Of a stretch of DNA of 5,402 nucleotides, positions 1 to 5,402 are shown piece by piece. The stretch spans positions 1-5,402 of the forward strand of contig JAFONG010000002.1 of NCBI GenBank assembly GCA_017418585.1, written 5' to 3'. Under the pieces are notes generated by a model. The model was not told the origin of the DNA. It worked only from the letters and a program-made list of their open reading frames with translations, and did no database searches. This stretch comes from Erysipelotrichaceae bacterium (GTDB lineage: Bacteria > Bacillota_I > Bacilli_A > Erysipelotrichales > Erysipelotrichaceae). Numbering within the stretch: the stretch's first letter is position 1; each line of letters starts with the position of its first letter. The position numbers and the translations under genes are program-made.

Positions 1-676
1 GCGCTTCTTTTTTCTTCAGTTCCAGACCCAGGGCGAATCTTTCATCCTTTCTGCCAATAAACATAACTCCGAACTTGCAGAAATAGTACTGTTCATCCTT
101 GTCGACAGTCTTGACGACCGGTTCTTTCGCCACTTCCAAAAGTTTTTCATACAGCTGTTCGAAAGATGTGACACCCGGCCATTCCTCTTGCGAAGGAAGC
201 CCTACTTTATCCACAACAGCTTTCAGTTCTTTCTGTTTCATGGAACTCAGCATCGCTCTTCCGGTAGCCGTATCGTACAAGGATCCGCGGTAGAGTTTTC
301 CTTTTTCATCCAGAGGGTTATCCGGAGAATTGAAGTAGCGCAGAACAAACTTTTCGCCGTCGATCAGATTCGTCAGCAGCGTAGTATAGCCGGTCTTGTT
401 CTGAAGCCATCTCAGCACCGGACTGCAGGCATCGATTAGATCGCGGTGAAAGCTGTCGTATCTGGCCAAGGCATAGGAATATATCCCCAGTACATATCCC
501 GATGATCTCGAGACTTTATTTAGAAAACCCCGCTCCGTCAGTGTTTCAACGATATGACAGCAGGTGCTTTGATTCAGCCCGGTTCTTTCGGCGATCTGGG
601 ATATCGTAAGAGGCTTGCCGTGATTATCCGATACGCACATCATGATATCCAGTGCACGGTCAACAGATTGTATCAT
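1..676 (-). CDS. IclR-family transcriptional regulator (3' end cut off by window edge)
   Basis: Translating the minus strand from the ATG at 676 gives 225 uninterrupted codons that run off the left edge. Residues 1-65 look like the IclR winged helix-turn-helix: an opening MIQSVDRALDIM, then ISQIAERTGLNQSTCCHIVETL (about 25-46) as the helix-turn-helix, and GYVLG (60-64) at the wing. The rest resembles the GAF-like IclR effector domain, including LYDTATGRAML (133-143), which corresponds to the family's conserved 'T-x-x-G-R/K-A-x-L' stretch. IclR proteins are usually about 250 residues, so only a short C-terminal piece should be missing. The start is chosen because the IclR homology begins immediately and GGAG lies 5 bases upstream. 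That ribosome binding site lies inside the end of the araC-type gene, and the two reading frames overlap by 17 bp (660-676), suggesting translational coupling. IclR proteins typically bind small carboxylates or sugar-derived metabolites; the effector here is unknown. Confidence 0.93.
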   Translation of the reverse strand, partial: MIQSVDRALDIMMCVSDNHGKPLTISQIAERTGLNQSTCCHIVETLTERGFLNKVSRSSGYVLGIYSYALARYDSFHRDLIDACSPVLRWLQNKTGYTTLLTNLIDGEKFVLRYFNSPDNPLDEKGKLYRGSLYDTATGRAMLSSMKQKELKAVVDKVGLPSQEEWPGVTSFEQLYEKLLEVAKEPVVKTVDKDEQYYFCKFGVMFIGRKDERFALGLELKKKEA

Positions 677-1496
677 ATCTGCTCCGTTTGGATTTGGAAT
701 TGGTTTTGTATTCCTGTGGCGACATGCCGTACTTTTTCTTGAAAAGCTTGCTTAGATAGAACTCGTCGTAGAAGTTGTAGTTGGCAGCCAGTTCTTTCAT
801 TCTGACATACGGTTCTGAATCGATGTGCATCGCCACCATTTCCAGCTTCTTGCTGATCTGATAGGCATGCGGAGTCTGCCCCGTTTCACCCTTGAACATC
901 GTCGTCAGTTTCTTGTAGGATACTCCGGAAGCTTCGGTCAGTTCTTCTTTCGAATAGGTCTTGTACAGATTGTCGTTGATCAGCCTGATGACTTTCCTGA
1001 CTTCCTCGGACATGTTCTTCTCCTCACCGAGCTTGGCGATTTCACAGAACAGCAGGGTGATATACGCATCCGCTCTTGCCTGATTGAACGGTTCATCGGA
1101 ACAGAAGGCGTCACAGGCCGACTTGAAGTAGGAAATGATTTTTGGGTTGCCGAAAGAAGAGAAGAAAGGATCGATCTTCAGATTGGAAGGTTTTTCCAGC
1201 AGGTCGTTTCCTTCCTTGGTGATATGGACACAGTAGGTCTTGGTCCCTTTTTTGCACGGTTTCTTGATGAATTCATGCTGTCCGGCTGTAAGGATCAGGA
1301 TAGAATCGGGTTTCAAGGTGTATTCTACTTCTTTGTTTCCGATCTTCTCGATGAAGGTCCATTCTCCTTCGATCAGGTAAACAATGTCGTGATAAGCCAG
1401 CGTTCTGTCGATCAGAAGTTCCTGTGTCGGTTCCAGATATGTGTGACTGCTGGCGGCTACGACGTGGTGGGTTGTGTTTATGTCAATGTTTATCAT
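660..1496 (-). CDS. AraC-family transcriptional regulator with N-terminal cupin-like sensor domain
   Basis: This is a complete 278-residue protein, the usual size for AraC/XylS regulators. The N-terminal part (about 10-95) has the pattern of an AraC-type cupin sugar-sensing domain, with HDIVYLIEGEWTF (36-48) and LKPDSILILTAGQHEF (61-76). The C-terminal part carries both helix-turn-helix units: YSKEELTEASGVSYKKLTTMF (about 181-201) and MKELAANYNF onward (233-264), the latter ending in the AraC signature FYLSKLFKKKYGMSPQEY (246-263). The start at 1496 is preceded by AGGAAA with suitable spacing on the minus strand (1506-1501). The gene is transcribed away from the ABC importer, which is the classical position of a local activator of sugar uptake. 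Its stop codon overlaps the start of the downstream IclR-family gene. The inducer is not identifiable. An antisense open frame across this gene looks like a shadow. Confidence 0.95.
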   Translation of the reverse strand: MINIDINTTHHVVAASSHTYLEPTQELLIDRTLAYHDIVYLIEGEWTFIEKIGNKEVEYTLKPDSILILTAGQHEFIKKPCKKGTKTYCVHITKEGNDLLEKPSNLKIDPFFSSFGNPKIISYFKSACDAFCSDEPFNQARADAYITLLFCEIAKLGEEKNMSEEVRKVIRLINDNLYKTYSKEELTEASGVSYKKLTTMFKGETGQTPHAYQISKKLEMVAMHIDSEPYVRMKELAANYNFYDEFYLSKLFKKKYGMSPQEYKTNSKSKRSRYDTIC

Positions 1497-1580
1497 ATGG
1501 TTTCCTGGAAAAATAATACATCAAACTTGCTTTCTTTCTACATGTATCATTTTACCCTAAAGGTGTACATTAATAAATGA

Positions 1581-1595
1581 AGAAAGCGCTTTTAA
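1581..1595 (-). promoter_or_regulatory. Candidate cre (catabolite control, CcpA-type) operator
   Basis: The site centres on the perfect 10-bp palindrome AAAGCGCTTT (1583-1592). Read on the minus strand, TTAAAAGCGCTTTCT matches the cre consensus WTGNAANCGNWNNCW at every position except the G at position 3. It lies between the two divergent gene starts, about 125 bp upstream of the binding-protein start and just upstream of the best -10 candidate for the regulator genes. CcpA bound here could repress or modulate either direction. LacI-family operators share the same central GCGC symmetry, so another LacI-type protein is possible, but no such gene is in the window. Confidence 0.6.
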
Positions 1596-1662
1596 TGTAG
1601 AAAAAATCATTTTTTGAGGCAAAAGAAACGACTGATAAGAGAAATAAAAATACATGAAAACG

Positions 1663-1693
1663 ATAATAACCTGGCTTATGCCTGAGTTGTTAT
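1663..1693 (+). promoter_or_regulatory. Imperfect dyad / possible leader hairpin upstream of binding-protein gene
   Basis: ATAATAAC (1663-1670) pairs with GTTGTTAT (1686-1693) through one G-U wobble. An inner GGC/GCC stem (1673-1675 with 1680-1682) closes a TTAT loop, giving a 31-nt imperfect hairpin that ends 14 bases before the ribosome binding site. It may act in the mRNA leader if transcription starts upstream, or as a DNA operator dyad if the start lies at about 1703. The same bases form a 13-codon mini-ORF (1654-1695). No known riboswitch class is recognised. Confidence 0.35.
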
Positions 1694-1707
1694 AGATTAT
1701 TCAAAAC

Positions 1708-1713
1708 AGGAGG
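1708..1713 (+). promoter_or_regulatory. Strong ribosome binding site of the binding-protein gene
   Basis: AGGAGG stands 7 bases before the ATG at 1721, a near-ideal Shine-Dalgarno sequence. It fixes the start codon and fits the high expression expected for a solute-binding lipoprotein. Confidence 0.9.
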
Positions 1714-1720
1714 AATTTGA

Positions 1721-2698
1721 ATGAAAAAAATTTTAACTATTCTTCTTGCCATTGCAATGGTATTTGCACTGACAGCCTGCAACAAGCCGGCTGAAGAACC
1801 AACCGATGGCGGCGAAGAAACTGCTGCAACAAAAGTATGGTTTGTTGCTCCGTTGGCTACAGGTTCCGCTTGGGGCACTTGTGGTACTGCATTCCTGGCT
1901 GAATGTGAAAAACTCGGCATGGAAGGAAAATATGAAGGCCCGATTCAGGCAGCCGATATTCCGGCTATGATCGACCTCTGCGACCAGGCAATTGCCGATG
2001 GCGCCGATGTTCTGATCTGTAACTGGAGAGACCTTGATTCCTTCAACGATGTTGCTGACAGAGCTATTGCAGCCGGCATTAAGCTGATCGGCTACAACAT
2101 GGCTCTTCCTGAGAGATGTCCTAACTACCTGGGTATCGACCCTTCTAAGCTTGGCGAAGTACAGGCTCAGACTGTTGTTGACAACCTCGGAACAGAAGGC
2201 ATCAACGTTCTTTATCTGAACGCAAGTGCAACTTCTCAGTCACATGCAATTACTCAGAAAGCGTTCGAAGACAAACTGCATGAACTGGCTCCTACAGCCG
2301 TTATTACAGTAGATTTCACCAGTGGTTCAGCTGATGTCGCTGCTGAAAAGGTAAGCACATACATGAATGCCAACCCTGAAATCAACGCGATCGCCTGCAA
2401 CTGCGGTTTCGCTGCTGTAGCTGCTGCTGCCTACAGAGAAGAGAACTCTCTGACGAAAGAACAGCTCTATGTTCAGGGTATCGATGGCGGTGCCGACATC
2501 CTTCAGTATGTTCTGGACGGATTCGCAGACTGCACGATCATTCAGGACTGGACAGGTGCCGGACAGGCTGCTGCTCAGCTGGCTCAGAAGATGGTCAACG
2601 GCGAAGAACTTCCTGAATTCACAGGTTTAGGCGCTTATCCTCTGTATGCTGACGGCGTAAAAGAATACGCTGATGCACAGGGTATCACTCTGAATTAG
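1721..2698 (+). CDS. Sugar ABC transporter substrate-binding lipoprotein (RbsB-like, Peripla_BP_4 type)
   Basis: This 325-residue protein is the extracellular, membrane-anchored receptor of the importer encoded downstream. It begins with a lipoprotein signal peptide: KK, a hydrophobic stretch at 4-18, and lipobox LTAC with Cys20 as the lipidated residue. An acidic Pro/Glu/Gly linker follows (21-37). The mature domain has the type I periplasmic-binding-protein pattern: VWFVAPLATGSAWG (39-52) as the first strand and ligand loop, CDQAIADGADVLIC (87-100), RAIAAGIKLIGYN (114-126), then VQGIDGGADILQYVLDG (251-267) near the C-terminal lobe. This pattern belongs to the ribose/xylose/galactose group (CUT2 class). 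The ligand cannot be assigned. The protein has nine cysteines including the lipobox one, many for an exported Gram-positive protein. It is the first gene of the operon, and a strong hairpin follows its stop codon. Confidence 0.93.
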   Translation: MKKILTILLAIAMVFALTACNKPAEEPTDGGEETAATKVWFVAPLATGSAWGTCGTAFLAECEKLGMEGKYEGPIQAADIPAMIDLCDQAIADGADVLICNWRDLDSFNDVADRAIAAGIKLIGYNMALPERCPNYLGIDPSKLGEVQAQTVVDNLGTEGINVLYLNASATSQSHAITQKAFEDKLHELAPTAVITVDFTSGSADVAAEKVSTYMNANPEINAIACNCGFAAVAAAAYREENSLTKEQLYVQGIDGGADILQYVLDGFADCTIIQDWTGAGQAAAQLAQKMVNGEELPEFTGLGAYPLYADGVKEYADAQGITLN

Positions 2699-2722
2699 TT
2701 TTATCCTGATTCACTGATTTTG

Positions 2723-2756
2723 ACAGTTCACACAGTTCTTTGACTGTGTGAACTGT
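2723..2756 (+). terminator. Intercistronic hairpin (attenuator or mRNA-stabilising stem) after the binding-protein gene
   Basis: ACAGTTCACACAGT (2723-2736) and ACTGTGTGAACTGT (2743-2756) are perfect inverse complements, giving a 14-bp stem with a TCTTTG loop. The tail is TTCTTTAA rather than an uninterrupted T-run, so it is probably a leaky terminator or a 3' end that protects the binding-protein message from exonucleases. The permease ribosome binding site (AAGGAG, 2762-2767) starts only 5 bases after the stem. Such hairpins between binding-protein and membrane genes are known to make the binding protein more abundant than the rest of the transporter. Confidence 0.8.
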
Positions 2757-2773
2757 TCTTTAAGGAGTATTTT

Positions 2774-3745
2774 ATGAAAAAAGAAAAGAAAAACTCTTTA
2801 TTAAGAACCCTCATCGTTCGTAATGAATTGAGTGCGATCATTCCATTAGTCATCATCCTGATTATCGTTGCGATCGGAAATCCGAATTTTTATCGTTTAA
2901 AAAACATTCTGGACATTATTAGAACTGCATCTTTCTCTTTCTATATTGCCGCTCCTTTGACTTTCTTGCTGACGGCCAGCGGCATGGACCTGTCAATCGG
3001 TTCGATCCTTTCTTTCGGTGGCGTACTTTACGCCAAGCTGATCGTTGGGGGCGTACCTGTTGTACCATCAATTTTGCTATGTCTTATCGCGGGTGGAATC
3101 ATCGGTTTCCTGAATGGTCTGGTTATCGTTAAATACAATCAGCCGGCCTTCATCGCTACCCTCGGTACTCAATATATTATTTCCGGAGCAGTGCTGGTAT
3201 GGACCGGCGGTATTTCTGTTTCCGGTCTGACTGCTGCATCCAAGGTCATCGGTCAGTACTATATCGGCGGTGTTGTACCGATTCCTATCATCTATGCGAT
3301 CGTTATCGGTATCGTCTGCTACATCGTTCTGGCAAAGACGAAGTGGGGACGTTCTCTGGCTGCCATCGGCGGTAACCAGGAAACGGCTTATCTTGCCGGT
3401 ATTCCTGTTGTTAAGAGACGTATTCTGGTTTATACAATCGTCGGTATTGCCGCTTCTTTCACAGGCGTTATCTGGGCGGCAAGATTCTCTAACGGTCTGC
3501 CTGGCGCAGGCGATGCGGTCAACATGAAAAACATGGCTGCCGTCATTATCGGCGGTACTTCTCCTGCCGGCGGTTCCGGTACGGTTATCGGTACAGCGTT
3601 CGGTTGTATTCTGCTGGCTGCCATCTCCAACTTCCTGGTATTCCTGGGAATTCCGGCTACGGCACAGCAGCTGATCTTTGGTGCGATCCTGATCGCGGCC
3701 ATCTTTATCGATAGATACCGCAGACAGATTTTAAGTAAAGGATAA
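2774..3745 (+). CDS. Sugar ABC transporter permease (RbsC-like, BPD_transp_2 family)
   Basis: This 323-residue, very hydrophobic protein has a short basic N-terminus (MKKEKK), roughly eight to ten membrane segments, and a basic C-terminus (DRYRRQILSKG). Family hallmarks are GMDLSIGS (70-77), PAFIATLGTQ (124-133), the cytoplasmic coupling region AIGGNQETAYLAGIPVVKRR (197-216) that contacts the ATPase, and IIGGTSPAGGSGTVIGTAFG (258-277). It forms the transmembrane path of a CUT2-type importer. Only one permease gene is present, so a homodimer is expected. The start follows AAGGAG with a 6-base gap, 75 bp after the binding-protein gene. It ends in tandem in-frame stops (TAA TAG at 3743-3748), and the ATPase gene starts 21 bp later. 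The substrate is unknown. Confidence 0.95.
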   Translation: MKKEKKNSLLRTLIVRNELSAIIPLVIILIIVAIGNPNFYRLKNILDIIRTASFSFYIAAPLTFLLTASGMDLSIGSILSFGGVLYAKLIVGGVPVVPSILLCLIAGGIIGFLNGLVIVKYNQPAFIATLGTQYIISGAVLVWTGGISVSGLTAASKVIGQYYIGGVVPIPIIYAIVIGIVCYIVLAKTKWGRSLAAIGGNQETAYLAGIPVVKRRILVYTIVGIAASFTGVIWAARFSNGLPGAGDAVNMKNMAAVIIGGTSPAGGSGTVIGTAFGCILLAAISNFLVFLGIPATAQQLIFGAILIAAIFIDRYRRQILSKG

Positions 3746-3766
3746 TAGACGGAAGGAGGAACGCAT

Positions 3767-5287
3767 ATGTTACAACACACTTTGGAAATGCGTCATGTCA
3801 CAAAGCGTTTTCCTGGCGTTCTGGCATTGGATGATGTTTCTTTGGAATTGAAATCCGGTGAGATCCTGGCAATCTGCGGCGAGAACGGTGCCGGCAAATC
3901 GACACTGATGAAAGTATTGTCCGGAAGCTATACTTCTCATGAATATGACGGCGAAATCTGGTTCGACGGTCAGAAAGTTGAACACATGAATGTCGCCAAA
4001 GCCCGTGAGATCGGCATTGAGATGGTCTATCAGGAAACGAACGTTTTTCTGGATGGTTCCGTCATGGAAAACCTGTTTGTCGGCAATCTGCCTGGAAAGG
4101 GTTCTTTGGTTGACTTTAAAGAACTGAAAGAAAGAACGGCCGAGATCCTGGAAGAGATCGGTCTGGGAGATATCTCTCCGACTTCGGTCTGCCGTCCGCT
4201 ATCTTCCGGACAGCTGCAGCTGCTTTCAATCGCCAGATCAAGAGTCAAGGAACCGAACGTCATGGTATTTGATGAACCGACGACGGCTCTTACCGATACG
4301 GAAGTCGAACACCTGTTTGCTTTGATCAGAAAGCTTCAGCAGGAAGGCGTCGCAATCATATACATTTCCCACAAGCTGGAGGAGATCTTTGAACTGGCCG
4401 ACAGAGTCATGGTTATCCGTGACGGCAAGAAGGTTTCGGAATACAGAATATCTGAAACAGACCGCAATACTTTGATCGAAGACATGATCGGACGATCAAT
4501 GACGGACATGTATCCGCATGATCCTTCGCCGATGACGGATGAGGTGGTTCTGTCCGTAAAACATCTGACCGTACCGAATCCTACCGCTACCGACATGAAT
4601 ATCGTAGAGGATATTTCGTTCGATCTGCATAAAGGCGAGATCCTCGGTCTGGGCGGACTGATCGGTGCCGGACGTTCCGAATCTCTAGGCGCGATCTATG
4701 GACAGTATACGCAAGGCGTTACCAAGGAAGTCTACATCAACGGTGAGAAAGTCGATATCAGGACGCCGGATGATGCGATCAAGGCGGGAATCGGATTTGT
4801 TACGGAGGAAAGGAAGAGAAACGGCTTTGTCTGGCTGCTTCCGATCTATCAGAACATTTCCCTGATTTCTTTAAGAACGATGCTTCCGGGAAAGTACATG
4901 ATCGACTTCGATGCGGAAAAGAAACAGGCAAAGACGATGTTTGACCGTCTGAAGATCAAGGCTCCTTCGATGAATACACTGGCAGGAACACTGTCCGGCG
5001 GTAATCAGCAGAAAGTCGTATTGGGCAAATGGCTGGTCAACAACCCGAAGATCCTGTTTGTCGATGAACCGACAAAAGGTATCGACGTCGGTACGAAAGC
5101 CGAATTCTATAAGATCCTGCGTGAACTGACACAGCAGGGTATTTCCATTATCATGGTTTCCTCGGATATGCCGGAGTTGGTCAACATGTCAGACCGGATC
5201 CTGGTACTTTCATCAGGAAAGATACAAGGTGAACTCAAAGGAGAACATCGTACCCAAAGAGAAGTAATGGAACTGGCTATAAGATGA
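3767..5287 (+). CDS. Sugar ABC transporter ATP-binding protein with two fused nucleotide-binding domains (RbsA/XylG-like)
   Basis: This is a 506-residue energising subunit, full length for the RbsA/XylG/MglA family. Domain 1 (about 5-245) has an intact Walker A GENGAGKST (38-46), Q-loop YQE (88-90), signature LSSGQLQ (145-151), Walker B VMVFDEP (165-171) and H-loop His202. Domain 2 (about 260-506) has a degenerate Walker A GLIGAGRSE (297-305, Arg in place of the catalytic Lys), a canonical signature LSGGNQQK (409-416), Walker B ILFVDEP (429-435) and SSD instead of an H-loop His (465-467). This asymmetry is typical of the family and implies one good ATP site, made of Walker A of domain 1 and the signature of domain 2. 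The insert SYTSHEYDGEI (54-64) resembles the XylG/MglA subgroup. AAGGAGGA (3753-3760) precedes the start. The last codons form the 5' arm of a terminator. Confidence 0.96.
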   Translation: MLQHTLEMRHVTKRFPGVLALDDVSLELKSGEILAICGENGAGKSTLMKVLSGSYTSHEYDGEIWFDGQKVEHMNVAKAREIGIEMVYQETNVFLDGSVMENLFVGNLPGKGSLVDFKELKERTAEILEEIGLGDISPTSVCRPLSSGQLQLLSIARSRVKEPNVMVFDEPTTALTDTEVEHLFALIRKLQQEGVAIIYISHKLEEIFELADRVMVIRDGKKVSEYRISETDRNTLIEDMIGRSMTDMYPHDPSPMTDEVVLSVKHLTVPNPTATDMNIVEDISFDLHKGEILGLGGLIGAGRSESLGAIYGQYTQGVTKEVYINGEKVDIRTPDDAIKAGIGFVTEERKRNGFVWLLPIYQNISLISLRTMLPGKYMIDFDAEKKQAKTMFDRLKIKAPSMNTLAGTLSGGNQQKVVLGKWLVNNPKILFVDEPTKGIDVGTKAEFYKILRELTQQGISIIMVSSDMPELVNMSDRILVLSSGKIQGELKGEHRTQREVMELAIR

Positions 5288-5303
5288 TCTCTTATAGCTT
5301 TTT
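5276..5303 (+). terminator. Intrinsic terminator overlapping the ATPase stop codon
   Basis: GCTATAAGA (5276-5284) and TCTTATAGC (5290-5298) form a perfect 9-bp stem with a 5-base loop TGATC, followed directly by TTTTT (5299-5303). The 5' arm covers the last codons (Ala-Ile-Arg) of the ATPase gene and the stop codon lies in the loop. Translating ribosomes could therefore block folding until they leave the mRNA. It is likely to end most transcripts of the importer operon, with some read-through into the next gene. No matching A-run lies on the other side, so it works in one direction only. Confidence 0.85.
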
Positions 5304-5305
5304 AT

Positions 5306-5311
5306 TATAAT
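5306..5311 (+). promoter_or_regulatory. Possible -10 box for the downstream dehydrogenase gene
   Basis: A perfect TATAAT lies right after the terminator T-run. No recognisable -35 is found 16-18 bp upstream, where the terminator stem sits. A start about 7 bases downstream would fall on the ribosome binding site and leave a leader of only about 10 bases. It may be a real activator-dependent promoter or a chance match in AT-rich DNA. Confidence 0.3.
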
Positions 5312-5328
5312 GAGAACGAGGTGATATT

Positions 5329-5402
5329 ATGTTTGATTTTACAGGAAAGAAAGTACTGGTAACCGGATCATCTTCCGGTATCGGGAAAGCGGTAGCGCTG
5401 GA
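5329..5402 (+). CDS. Short-chain dehydrogenase/reductase (SDR), N-terminal fragment
   Basis: Only the first 24 codons are in the window: MFDFTGKKVLVTGSSSGIGK and then AVAL. The motif TGSSSGIG (residues 12-19) is the classical SDR TGxxxGxG dinucleotide-binding loop after the first beta strand, so the product should be an NAD(P)H-dependent oxidoreductase with a Rossmann fold. The start is fixed by GAGGTGAT (5318-5325), which matches the anti-Shine-Dalgarno region over 8 bases. The gene lies 41 bp after the ATPase gene in the same direction, behind a terminator. SDRs beside CUT2 importers often reduce or oxidise sugars, polyols or keto-sugars, so a catabolic role for the imported substrate is a reasonable inference. 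The catalytic Ser/Tyr/Lys region lies outside the window. Confidence 0.9.
   Translation, partial: MFDFTGKKVLVTGSSSGIGKAVAL

Larger units (their letters stand above)
1497..1720. promoter_or_regulatory. Divergent control region between regulator genes and importer operon
   Basis: This 224-bp non-coding, AT-rich spacer must hold the promoters for both directions. On the minus strand a TAAAAT hexamer (1554-1549, 5 of 6 to the -10 consensus) lies about 45 bp upstream of the araC-type ribosome binding site, with only a weak -35 (TTTATT) 17 bp further up. On the plus strand the candidates are weak: TTGAGG at 1614-1619 as a -35 without a good -10; GATAAT at 1662-1667; and TGTTATAGA at 1688-1696, which resembles an extended -10. 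An A-tract dyad, six A and six T around TCA, lies at 1601-1615 and may bend the DNA or act as an UP element. Poor consensus promoters fit a need for an activator such as the adjacent AraC protein. Exact transcription starts cannot be read from sequence. Confidence 0.6.

Noticed and set aside
297..305. Loss of catalytic Walker A Lys in the second ATPase domain (numbers are protein residues of the ATPase; DNA about 4655-4681)
   Set aside because: Not a mutation or pseudogene sign: a degenerate second site (GAGR) is normal in RbsA/XylG/MglA-type ATPases, and all other key motifs are intact.
99..742. Short plus-strand open frames (99-293, 188-439, 554-742)
   Set aside because: All are antisense to the IclR-family gene or its junction with the AraC gene, and have no domain or ribosome binding site support.
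825..1580. Long plus-strand open frame of 251 codons opposite the araC-type gene
   Set aside because: It lies antisense to a clear AraC-family gene, shows no recognisable domain, lacks a good ribosome binding site and runs through the regulator's promoter area. It is a shadow of the real gene's codon pattern.
1601..1615. A6-TCA-T6 inverted repeat as a possible terminator
   Set aside because: The stem would be only A-T pairs with no GC base and a 3-nt loop, too weak to terminate. It is better read as an A-tract in the promoter region.
2720..2725. Perfect TTGACA -35 hexamer after the binding-protein gene
   Set aside because: No -10-like sequence lies 16-18 bp downstream; that stretch is the second arm of the hairpin. 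The match is explained by the stem sequence.
3430..3780. Minus-strand open frame opposite the permease gene
   Set aside because: The permease on the other strand has full family motifs and a ribosome binding site. The antisense translation is low-complexity and rich in Pro, Ala and Ile, as expected for a shadow.

Overview
The window reads as one sugar-uptake locus from a Gram-positive anaerobe, most likely a member of the Bacillota (clostridial or erysipelotrichial type). The support is a lipoprotein-type solute-binding protein with a low-GC Gram-positive signal peptide, strong AGGAGG-type ribosome binding sites, intermediate GC content with AT-rich spacers, and a CcpA-type cre-like site. The exact genus cannot be read from the sequence.

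Layout. The left part is on the minus strand: an AraC-family regulator (1496 to 660) followed by an IclR-family regulator (from 676, running off the left edge at base 1). The two genes overlap by 17 bp and should be co-transcribed. A 224-bp divergent control region (1497-1720) separates them from a plus-strand operon. It holds a cre-like palindrome, several TACAT repeats, an imperfect dyad that coincides with a 13-codon mini-ORF, and a strong ribosome binding site. The operon encodes a lipoprotein sugar-binding protein (1721-2698), a single RbsC-type permease (2774-3745) and a tandem-domain RbsA/XylG-type ATPase (3767-5287), a complete CUT2-class ABC importer. After the ATPase come an intrinsic terminator and the first 74 bp of a short-chain dehydrogenase/reductase gene (5329 to the right edge).

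How it may work. The binding protein should capture a monosaccharide or polyol outside the cell, and the permease dimer and ATPase should import it. The reductase could act on the imported substrate. The AraC and IclR regulators are the natural candidates for local, substrate-responsive control, and the cre-like site suggests catabolite control on top. Two RNA hairpins probably set the expression ratio along the operon: a perfect 14-bp stem after the binding-protein gene, and a terminator whose 5' arm lies inside the last codons of the ATPase gene. The substrate cannot be named from this window.

I found no mobile element, CRISPR array, tRNA or rRNA, and no clearly new system. The most interesting points are the overlapping AraC/IclR regulator pair beside an importer of unknown substrate, the terminator/stop-codon overlap, and the unusually cysteine-rich binding protein.
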